NCBI GenBank assembly: GCA_041391665.1
Contig: JAWKNO010000002.1
Location: forward strand, 1,736,001-1,800,000
Length of the DNA stretch: 64,000 bases
Direction of reading: 5' to 3'
From: Bacteroidia bacterium
GTDB taxonomy: Bacteria > Bacteroidota > Bacteroidia > J057
Shown: piece after piece, positions 9,621 to 16,577 of the stretch
How the letters are laid out: each line of letters starts with the position of its first letter
How positions within the stretch are numbered: position 1 is the stretch's first letter
Translations under genes and position numbers: made by a program
The notes under the pieces: generated by a model
The model's input: only the letters and a program-made list of their open reading frames with translations
Databases searched by the model: none
What the model was told of the DNA's origin: nothing

Positions 9621-10235
9621 ATGAAAAGACACCTGACTACGCTGGAGATTTTCCTCCTGGGCTTTTACTGGCTGAAAGGCCAGAATGCAGATAAAAATCA
9701 GTTTGTACTATTCGATGTTACCTTTACTTATACAAAGGAGGATGCCGACAATTCAACACCGAGTAAGTCCCATTATTATGTAAAGGACGACCTCAATCCA
9801 GACCGCCCCACAGACTGGACATCTCCTGTAGATTTTCGCAATGGAACGGTTCACATCCGGCTTGAAGTGATAGAAAAACCACCCGGAAACTACCCTACTA
9901 CATGGTCACTGTGTTATATCCCAGTCAAAGGTCAGAACAACAACTACGGTTGTACCAGTACCGGTGTATATATAGATCAAGGGGTTTATGAAAGGGATAT
10001 ACAGATGACCGAGTTTTGGGAGAATGAATCGATCATCTGGAGTGAAGGAATCCGGCGGATGGATCTTGTGATCAAAGACGACAGCGGCGGACAGGGCCAT
10101 GCACACAGGCGCGAAGATCACGAAAACTTTTTCCCGACGAAAGTACGCATTACGATGGTGCAGGTAGCTGCCGGAGCGGTGTATGATCCGAAACTTGTGC
10201 CAAACCTCCCTGAAAACCACATATTCAAAGATTAA
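9621..10235 (+). CDS. Probable exported protein of unknown function
   Basis: A 204-residue protein that I do not recognise. The first ~20 residues (Lys-Arg followed by a leucine/phenylalanine-rich stretch ending near KGQNA) resemble a signal peptide, so it is probably exported. The remainder is rich in beta-forming and aromatic residues, with a His/Arg/Asp-rich patch near residues 150-165 (GQGHAHRREDHENF) that could bind metal; this is only a guess. It lies 81 nt after the transglutaminase-amidoligase gene in the same direction and ends 9 nt from the convergent DUF5990-like gene, so it could belong to either neighbourhood. Confidence 0.75.
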   Translation: MKRHLTTLEIFLLGFYWLKGQNADKNQFVLFDVTFTYTKEDADNSTPSKSHYYVKDDLNPDRPTDWTSPVDFRNGTVHIRLEVIEKPPGNYPTTWSLCYIPVKGQNNNYGCTSTGVYIDQGVYERDIQMTEFWENESIIWSEGIRRMDLVIKDDSGGQGHAHRREDHENFFPTKVRITMVQVAAGAVYDPKLVPNLPENHIFKD

Positions 10236-10244
10236 ATGTGTTGG

Positions 10245-10688
10245 TCAGGACGAAATTTCCCAGCCGGAAAATGGCTTTACAGTCGCACAATTGGGGCTAC
10301 CGTCTTTTCCGGTTCCGGCAACATGGGTAACAATGCTTCGTCCGGAATCTGCCAGTAGCGCATCTGTCATTTCCCAGGTAATTCCGGTTAAGGGTATTTT
10401 TAATCTCCTGTTCCAGAGAGAATGAGTCTGGCCTGCACTCACGCCTATATTGATATAAATAAATTTCCCTCCGGCAGGCCCATGAACAAATGGCCCGCCA
10501 GTTTTAGGATATTCATCTGTTGATTTGTCCCCGCTAAACAAAACCATGCAGGTAAAAGACAAATCCCCTGAAACCGTTTGTTGTATCTGAACGGTCTCAT
10601 AATTTTTACCTGAACCTTTTTGCAGACCAAAGTCCACTTTAGGTGTAGGTTTTATTAGCAAAATGCGGAGCGGCAATTCAAACTTCAC
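10245..10688 (-). CDS. DUF5990-like small protein
   Basis: A 147-residue protein whose opening (a PLRILLI stretch, then VDFGLQKGSGKNYETVQ) and mid-part (GPFVHGPAGGKFIYINIG) match my memory of the DUF5990 family. No catalytic motif and no signal peptide are evident, and no function is known. It is 49 nt downstream of the Anbu gene on the same strand and may be co-transcribed with it. Family membership is from recall, so a domain search would be decisive. Confidence 0.72.
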   Translation of the reverse strand: MKFELPLRILLIKPTPKVDFGLQKGSGKNYETVQIQQTVSGDLSFTCMVLFSGDKSTDEYPKTGGPFVHGPAGGKFIYINIGVSAGQTHSLWNRRLKIPLTGITWEMTDALLADSGRSIVTHVAGTGKDGSPNCATVKPFSGWEISS

Positions 10689-10737
10689 AGGACAAATAAT
10701 TGTTCAAGAGAAATGAAACCACGAAAGTGTAATGAAG

Positions 10738-11499
10738 CTACTGCTGTTGTTGTTGTTGTTGTTGCAGCGTAGAGAGGTCTCCGGCGCTCATGAGTTCGTC
10801 TGTCCAGTCATCCGGGATTTCTTTGATGAGATCTTTGAGTTTTTGGCCCCATTGGTCGCCGATATAACCTGTAACATCTTCATTAAATCGCCGTTCGATC
10901 ATCAGGCCCGATTCGGAGCGATAGACGACGACATCAATTGGATACCCCACATCATTGGCACTGACGCGTGTAGAGTCAAACGAGAGAAACCCCGTTTTCA
11001 GGGCAAATCGGATGGAAGATTCGTAGGTAATCGCCCGGTTGAGGATCGGTTTTCCATATCCCGAGTTTCCGATAATCGTAAATGGCGTTGCCTCCCCGAT
11101 TTCAATCCAGTTGCCTTCCGGGTAAAGCATATACAATTTATGCTCTTTATCGTTTTCCAGTTTGCCACCTACGATAGCGAACAAGTTAAAATACAGCCCA
11201 GACTCACTCAGCGCGTGTTTATCTTCCGCGGCCACGCGGCGTAGTTGTTCACCAAATGCATTGACGACCTTATACATTTTGTCGTAGGAGGGTGTTTCCT
11301 CTTCAAGAATTTCCTCAAAATAAGTTACCGCCTTATCGCGAATGGAGCGGAGGCCCGAAGTCATTAGAAAAAGGTTATTATTGCCCTTTTTGTGAATAGA
11401 AATCTTTTTAGCGGTGGTCGTTTCTGAGCCGGAAGTAATACGCGTATCAGCGATTGCAACTAAGCCATTTTTTACTTTTATCCCCAAACAGTAGGTCAT
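10738..11499 (-). CDS. Anbu-type proteasome-like Ntn-hydrolase with polyglutamine tail
   Basis: A 253-residue member of the Anbu (ancestral beta subunit) branch of the proteasome/HslV fold. After removal of Met1 the N-terminus is Thr2 (MTYCLGIKVKNGLVAIADTR), the expected catalytic nucleophile, and the following strand with ADTR is the family signature. Anbu forms open helical or ring assemblies in the cytosol. Genes for ATP-grasp, alpha-E and transglutaminase proteins often accompany it; here they lie 1.2-7.9 kb away. Odd feature: the protein ends in eight glutamines encoded by (CAA)6 plus two CAG codons just before the stop, which is unusual for the family. A TATCTTTC box on the minus strand upstream resembles a -7 promoter element. 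Confidence 0.92.
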   Translation of the reverse strand: MTYCLGIKVKNGLVAIADTRITSGSETTTAKKISIHKKGNNNLFLMTSGLRSIRDKAVTYFEEILEEETPSYDKMYKVVNAFGEQLRRVAAEDKHALSESGLYFNLFAIVGGKLENDKEHKLYMLYPEGNWIEIGEATPFTIIGNSGYGKPILNRAITYESSIRFALKTGFLSFDSTRVSANDVGYPIDVVVYRSESGLMIERRFNEDVTGYIGDQWGQKLKDLIKEIPDDWTDELMSAGDLSTLQQQQQQQQ

Positions 11500-11567
11500 G
11501 ATCCGAATTTTCGGGAAAGATACGATTTATGCAAGCCCAAAAAACTATATTTGAGGCAAATTTTCAT

Positions 11568-12500
11568 ATGATTATTACCGGAACATTCCTGGACGAGATT
11601 AGTCACGATATTCCTCATCAGAACTGGGGAGAAAAAGAGTGGGAAGCAGATTTTCAGGCCATGAAAGCTGCGGGTATCAATACGGTTATTCTTATTCGCA
11701 GTGGATATAAACGCTGGATCACCTACCCTTCCAGCGTTCTTACAGCCCGGGAAGGTTGTTATCGTCCGCCGGTTGATCTTTTAGATCTGTATCTGAGGCT
11801 GAGTGACAGATACGAGATGGATTTTTACTTTGGATTATATGATTCCGGGAAATACTGGACAACGGGTCAGTACGCGGCAGAGGTAGACATCAATCGGGCG
11901 GTGATAGATGAGGTATGGGAAAAGTACGGGCATTACCGTTCGTGGAAGGGGTGGTATATCTCTCAGGAGGTGAGTCGCCGGGTGGGGTCAATAATAGACA
12001 CATACGCATTGCTTGGCCGGCATTGTAAATCCGTTTCAGGGAATTTACCCACTTTGATTTCGCCCTATATTGACGGGAAAAAGGCCATTATGTCATACGA
12101 GTCCAACCTGACCAAATCAGATGCAGTTTCGCTGGCAGAGCACGAAAAAGAGTGGAATGAGATATTATCAGGCCTAAAGGACGCCGTAGATATCGTAGCG
12201 TTTCAGGACGGTCACGTAGATTTTCACGAATTGGCAGACTATCTGCGCATCAATAAGGCCTTAGCTGACAAACACGGGTTGCGTTCATGGACGAATGCAG
12301 AGTCATTTGACCGTGATATGCCGATTAAATTTCTGCCGATCAAATGGGAAAAGTTGAAATTAAAGCTTGAAGCAGCAAAAGAAGCCGGCGTTGAGAAAGC
12401 GATAACCTTCGAATTTTCACATTTTATGAGTCCTAATTCTGCATATCCCCAGGCGCACCATCTTTACAACCGGTATATGGAGTGGTTGAAGGAAATATGA
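11568..12500 (+). CDS. DUF4434 domain protein, TIM-barrel glycosidase-like
   Basis: A TIM-barrel-like protein of the DUF4434 family (MIITGTFLDEISHDIPHQNW at the N-terminus; later DFYFGLYDSG, WKGWYISQEVS, and IVAFQDGHVDF), distantly related to glycoside hydrolases. Acidic residues in YISQEV and the carboxyl-rich AFQDG/TNAESF segments could be catalytic, but no activity is established. An in-frame ATG at 11529 would add 13 residues; I prefer 11568 because a consensus -7 box TATATTTG (11546-11553) lies inside that extension and ends 14 nt before the second ATG. It is divergent from Anbu and ends 4 nt before the convergent zinc-ribbon gene. No signal peptide. Confidence 0.85.
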   Translation: MIITGTFLDEISHDIPHQNWGEKEWEADFQAMKAAGINTVILIRSGYKRWITYPSSVLTAREGCYRPPVDLLDLYLRLSDRYEMDFYFGLYDSGKYWTTGQYAAEVDINRAVIDEVWEKYGHYRSWKGWYISQEVSRRVGSIIDTYALLGRHCKSVSGNLPTLISPYIDGKKAIMSYESNLTKSDAVSLAEHEKEWNEILSGLKDAVDIVAFQDGHVDFHELADYLRINKALADKHGLRSWTNAESFDRDMPIKFLPIKWEKLKLKLEAAKEAGVEKAITFEFSHFMSPNSAYPQAHHLYNRYMEWLKEI

Positions 12501-12504
12501 GGGC

Positions 12505-12864
12505 TCAGATTCGGAGGACAAGAATTTTCTGGCTGTTAAATTCAATCCAGGCAAAGTCATAGAGATACCGGCAGATTTTGCCACGCGTAGTGGAAGTATA
12601 ACCCGTAAAGCAGGAGAAGTGAAAATTCTTTTTTTCGAGGGTCAGACGGCTTATGGTTTTGCGGGAGGAATTGTCGCCTAAAATTTCCAGGAGAATGGCA
12701 TAATTCCGGTGAAGCATTTTATCAGTTTCGCGGACAATTTCAGCAACTTTTCGCCGGAGCGCGGAATGATATTGATTTTTACAGTCAATATCACAGAACA
12801 ACTTGTTGGCTCGTCCGAAGACAGCATTTTTGCAATGCGGGCAGAATCGATCGTAGTTTTTCAT
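12505..12864 (-). CDS. Small zinc-ribbon protein of unknown function
   Basis: A 119-residue protein with an N-terminal zinc-binding pattern CPHC-x13-FCDIDC (residues 8-27) followed by a basic helix (NQYHSALRRKV). The pattern resembles zinc ribbons found in small Bacteroidota proteins of unknown role. The remaining ~90 residues contain a YAILLEILGDNS helix that is also seen in such proteins. Nucleic-acid or protein binding is plausible but unproven. It faces the DUF4434 gene (4-nt gap), and its upstream side opens onto the long repeat block. Confidence 0.8.
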   Translation of the reverse strand: MKNYDRFCPHCKNAVFGRANKLFCDIDCKNQYHSALRRKVAEIVRETDKMLHRNYAILLEILGDNSSRKTISRLTLEKKNFHFSCFTGYTSTTRGKICRYLYDFAWIEFNSQKILVLRI

Positions 12865-13000
12865 GGTTTGAATAATTAAAGGAGAAATTTAAGGGAGCGG
12901 AACCGGAGAGCAATGGAAAAAAATCGCCAAAAGTAAATATAGGAATGAGCGGGAAGGGAGGAGAAACTGCGGATGAAAACTGTTGGAAATTTTTGGAAAA

Positions 13001-13592
13001 CGTTTTTTTGTCCATGACAAGCTGGGTGGACATGGGACGCAGATTTTCGCAGAGGAAACGCAGATTTTCGCAGAGGAAGCAGAGTACCACGCATCTGCAA
13101 GATCAGACAGGAAGTAACGCGGAAGTCACAACCCCCTTTGCGTTACTTTGCGATTCCTTTGCGTCCTCTGCGTGAACCCTATCATCTCAGATCAAAGATC
13201 AGTTTCATTAAGTTGCACACATATGAGGAAGCGCAGATTTTCGCAGAGGAAACGCAGATTTCCGCAGAGGTTTTTAGGTTTGTTTTTGCTTTTGGGAATC
13301 TGTTGGAAACCGTTTCAAACCGTTTCAAACCGTTGGAAACTGTTGGAAAACATTTTTTTGTCCATGACATGCTGGGTGGACATGGGACGCAGATTTTCGC
13401 AGAGGAAACGCAGATTTTCGCAGAGGTTTTGTAGTTGTTTTTGCTTTTAGGAATCTGTTGGAAACCGTTACAAACCGTTGGAATCCGTTGGAAAACGTTT
13501 TTTTGTCCATGACATGCTGGGTGGACATGGGACGCAGATTTTCGCAGAGGAAACGCAGATTTTCGCAGAGGAAACGCAGATTTTCGCAGAGG
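13001..13592. repeat. Composite tandem repeat with 145-bp core units
   Basis: The module gtccatgacatgctgggtgg plus 21-bp cgcagattttcgcagagg units occurs at 13001-13076, 13351-13426 and 13496-13592. Two full tandem units are visible: 13271-13426 (156 bp) and 13427-13592 (166 bp). Each runs T-rich leader, 10-bp cgttggaaac-type units, gtccatgac spacer, then 21-bp units. The length difference is explained by one extra 21-bp unit in the second and one extra 10-bp unit in the first. A further leader plus 10-bp units follows at 13593-13672. The spacer holds a tgtcca/tggaca inverted repeat (13359-13364 with 13377-13382). Confidence 0.85.
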
Positions 13593-13735
13593 TTTTGTAG
13601 TTGTTTTTGCTTTTAGGAATCTGTTGGAAACCGTTGCAATCCGCTACAAACCGTTACAAACCGTTGCAAACGGAAAAAGAATCCGATAAAATATTGATAA
13701 TCAATTAATTAACAGATAATATAGCGGGCGCAAAT

Positions 13736-13805
13736 CGTTAGAATTCGTTACAAACCGTTACAAACCGTTACAAACCGTTAGAATCCGTTACAAACCGTTG
13801 CAAAC
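13736..13805. repeat. Seven tandem 10-bp units of cgttacaaac type
   Basis: Seven abutting 10-mers: cgttagaatt, three of cgttacaaac, cgttagaatc, cgttacaaac and cgttgcaaac. The 10-bp spacing places each copy on the same face of the helix. Related units occur at 13303-13350, 13455-13497 and 13621-13672 with ttggaaac, tttcaaac and ctacaaac variants. The flanking AT-rich segments after 13672 and after 13806 are also similar to each other, so a piece of roughly 135 bp seems to have been duplicated and then diverged. Confidence 0.85.
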
Positions 13806-14066
13806 GGATAAATAACCCAATAAAATACTGCTAATCAATCAATTAACAAACCCTATAACAATCCGGTCTTTGAAGGAATCCGTAAATATAAACCGCTGAA
13901 AACTGAATGAAAACCGCAACCTTCTCCACATTTCTCCGCCTCAATTTGCCGCTCTCGTAAAAAAAAGAGAAATTAATTCTTTATTCTCTGAAGTTTGTGA
14001 TTCGGTACTTATTCTGATAAACGCAAACTTGTCATGGCTCCCATTTACTACCCCCCCCAAAAAAAA

Positions 14067-14825
14067 ATGACCTACCATATCCTCAATGGAGATTCTCTCG
14101 CCAGGCAAATCAAACAAACATCTCTCGCTGGCCATGTTATCATCTGCCGTGAATGCCTCATTGAAGGTGATCTGAAAGGCAATTCCTTTGAAGAATTGAT
14201 GCACAACCGGGCAAATTACATCGCCTCCGCTTTCGGGGATACCGCTGACCCATACTCCCAATCTGTAGTCCCTGAATTTGAAAAAATCATCCAAATCTCC
14301 GGCCCCGCTGAGGTGTGCCTCTGGTTTGAAGATGACCTGTTCTGTCAAACCAATATGTGGTTTGTGCTCTCTCTCTTAGCTTACAAACCTGAATTATCTA
14401 TTTTCAGGATTTTCCCCATCACTCTCGAAGGGGAAGATCATTGGCGTGGTTTTGGACTGTCAGACTCTAACCGGCTTGAACATGCGTACAATAGGAAAAT
14501 ATTATTTACAGAAGCAGATCTCCTCCTGGGCCAAAATCTTTGGCACGCCTTTCAACAACAGGATTTCGAAACACTCTCCCGCCTTTCTTCAACCCCTTCG
14601 GAGTGTTTCCGCTCCTTAGAAGATGTTTGCCAGGCACATATAGAACGGTTCCCCCCAAATGGTGCGTCCAGCCGCCCGGTTCTCACAGTCAGAGCAATAA
14701 TCAAAAGTGGTATCACGCAGTTTGGCCCGCTCTTCAGAGTGTTTTCAGAAAAGGAGGGAATTTATGGTTTCGGCGACGCTCAGGTTAAAAGGTTTTATGA
14801 CCAGGAAATCGGAAAATCGGACTAA
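14067..14825 (+). CDS. DUF1835 domain-containing protein
   Basis: A cytosolic protein of about 252 residues with the DUF1835 N-terminal pattern: MTYHILNGDSLA, then GHVIICRECLIEG, and later EVCLWFEDDLFCQTN. Function is unknown for the family. The start at 14067 matches where family members begin; an upstream in-frame ATG at 14034 would add eleven residues encoded partly by a run of eight C and nine A (14051-14067). That homopolymer lies directly against the start codon and might be prone to length change. The gene is isolated between the repeat block and the split protease gene. Confidence 0.85.
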   Translation: MTYHILNGDSLARQIKQTSLAGHVIICRECLIEGDLKGNSFEELMHNRANYIASAFGDTADPYSQSVVPEFEKIIQISGPAEVCLWFEDDLFCQTNMWFVLSLLAYKPELSIFRIFPITLEGEDHWRGFGLSDSNRLEHAYNRKILFTEADLLLGQNLWHAFQQQDFETLSRLSSTPSECFRSLEDVCQAHIERFPPNGASSRPVLTVRAIIKSGITQFGPLFRVFSEKEGIYGFGDAQVKRFYDQEIGKSD

Positions 14826-14941
14826 AAAATGCTGTCAATGATTATTTATTACAGCATATATGTAGCTCCTTTTTTATGGTTTCTATTGAATTCTTATATT
14901 AAGCTTTCATCACATTTCTAACGCTTTAACTGATTGATCTC

Positions 14942-16504
14942 ATGAAACATTTCCAACTCTTATTTTCGCTCGTCCTTTTCCTTATTCCTTCTGTCCTATT
15001 TGCGCAGCCAGAACGCTCATGTAATACGATGGATTACCTCGATATCCAGTTACAGGAAAATCCTCAAATGGAAGCCCAAATGTCTCGTATTGAGCAGTTT
15101 ACACAAAACTACATCAACAATCACAATGGCAATAGCCAGCGTGCTGTAATCACGATCCCCACAGTCGTGCATGTTGTATATCGCTCATCCTCACAAAATG
15201 TCAGTACTGCACAAATTCAATCTCAGATCGATGTTCTTAATGCAGATTTCGGAACCAAAGGTAACAGCTGGCCACAAGGCGCTGATTCTGAAATTGCATT
15301 TTGTCTGGCTTCCGTAGATCCCAATGGAAATCCTACTTCCGGCATCACCCGCACCAGTACCAACAAACGTTCTTTCAGCTATTCCAACGATGGGGTTAAG
15401 TTTAACAGCATGGGCGGACATGATGCTTGGCCAGCCGGAGACTATCTCAATATCTGGGTGTGCGACCTCGGCAGTGGGCTGCTGGGTTATGCGCAGTTCC
15501 CTGGTGGGAATGCAGCAACTGATGGTGTAGTCATTGACTATGCTTAGTTTGGCACAATTGGCACGGCGACTCCGCCTTTTCATCTCGGTCGCACTGCTAC
15601 ACATGAGGTGGGCCACTGGCTAAACCTTCGCCATATCTGGGGCGATGGAGGATGTAGCGTCGATGACTTTGTGGCCGATACGCCGACCTCAGATGCACCA
15701 AACTACGGATGTCCAAACGGACATATTTCATGCTCTACTCTCGATATGATCGAAAACTATATGGATTATACCGATGATGCCTGTATGGATATATTTACTG
15801 TCGGCCAAAAGGCGCGTATGCAAGCGACACTCGCTCCCGGCGGCCCTCGTGCAAGTCTTACTTCTTCCAATGGTTGTGGCTCTGGTGGCGGTGGCGGCGG
15901 TGCAACTTGTTCTGATGGAATTCAGAACGGCAATGAAACTGGTGTTGACTGCGGAGGGTCTTGTGCACCTTGTGTTGTTACCTCCTGCGATGCACCGAAT
16001 GTAAGCGCCAGCGCTTCCAGAAAGAAAATTACGCTCTCATGGGGTTCTGCTACCGGGGCAAATAGTTATAAAGCCTATCTCGGCCCCGTAGGTGGTCCTT
16101 ATTCGTCCAAAACCACAACCGGTACTTCGACTTCTTTTGCAGGACTATCCTCCGGAACGACCTATGAATATTATGTAGAATCGATCTGCAGCAATGGAAC
16201 CGCAGCTTCTCCGCTTCAAACAACTGCAACTACCCGCGTATTGCCAGGAACAGCGGCTATCACTGTTTACCCGATTCCTGCACAGGATTATCTGGTAGTG
16301 GAATTCAGCGCCGTGGAAAATGACGAAGTAGATGTAGTCATGATGGACATAGTAGGAAAGGTTGTCTATAAAAACCATAATGTCGATGTCAATGATGGCT
16401 ATCTTGAAATTGACCTCAACCGCTTTGACAGTGGCGTTTACTTCATCAAAGTCCGCGACGGAATCGATGGTGAGTATATGCAGAAAGTGGTAATTACAAA
16501 GTAG
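14942..16504 (+). pseudogene. M43 (pappalysin-like) metalloprotease with T9SS sorting domain, split by in-frame TAG
   Basis: Two open segments in the same frame (14942-15547 and 15548-16504) together encode one secreted protease: signal peptide ending near FAQPE, a pro-region, the pappalysin core, zinc site HEVGHWLNLRH (from base 15602), the Met-turn region YMDYTD, a glycine linker, a Cys-rich GVDCGGSC motif, a fibronectin III-like domain, and a T9SS type A C-terminal domain (VYPIPAQDYL to the end). A TAG at 15545-15547, between DYA and FGTIG, stops translation at codon 202 before the zinc site. Relatives have tyrosine or a similar residue here, so one base change would explain it. Nonsense mutation, sequencing error and readthrough are all possible. 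An internal ATG at 15608 gives no signal peptide. Confidence 0.85.
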
Positions 16505-16526
16505 ATTTCGTAAGATTATACATACG

Positions 16527-16577
16527 AAACCCTCCCAAATTTGCGATTTACAGCTATTTGGGAGGGTTTGGTTTTTT
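16527..16577 (+). terminator. Strong Rho-independent terminator after the split protease gene
   Basis: A perfect 14-bp stem, aaaccctcccaaat (16527-16540) with atttgggagggttt (16556-16569), a 15-nt loop and a run of six T (16572-16577). The T-run abuts and overlaps the stop codon of the convergent NTPase gene (16576-16578). A preserved strong terminator suggests that the interrupted protease locus is still, or was recently, transcribed. Confidence 0.92.

Larger units (their letters stand above)
12865..14066. other. Gene-free repeat block between the zinc-ribbon and DUF1835 genes
   Basis: About 1.2 kb with no credible gene. It is built from three short families: 21-bp units with core cgcagattttcgcagagg, 10-bp units of the form cgttacaaac, and a spacer containing gtccatgacatgctgggtgg. 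They alternate to give larger tandem units (separate entries). Part of it (13134-13200) repeats the element seen at 3440-3510, including a GATC-N3-GATC motif at 13190-13200. Open frames across the block merely translate the 21-bp repeat, since 21 is divisible by three. The AT-rich part at 13684-13860 contains two diverged copies of a taatcaattaattaaca segment. Confidence 0.8.

Noticed and set aside
12945..13528. Several open frames on both strands encoding a repeated TQIFAEE peptide or its reverse
   Set aside because: They only translate the 21-bp DNA repeat (a multiple of three) and start and end at random points of the array; no signal or conserved domain.
13303..13806. Possible CRISPR array
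   Set aside because: The 10-bp units abut one another without unique spacers of 25-40 bp, and no cas genes are in the window.
15541..15610. Programmed frameshift in the split protease
   Set aside because: Both halves are in the same frame; the only lesion is one TAG codon, and there is no slippery heptamer.
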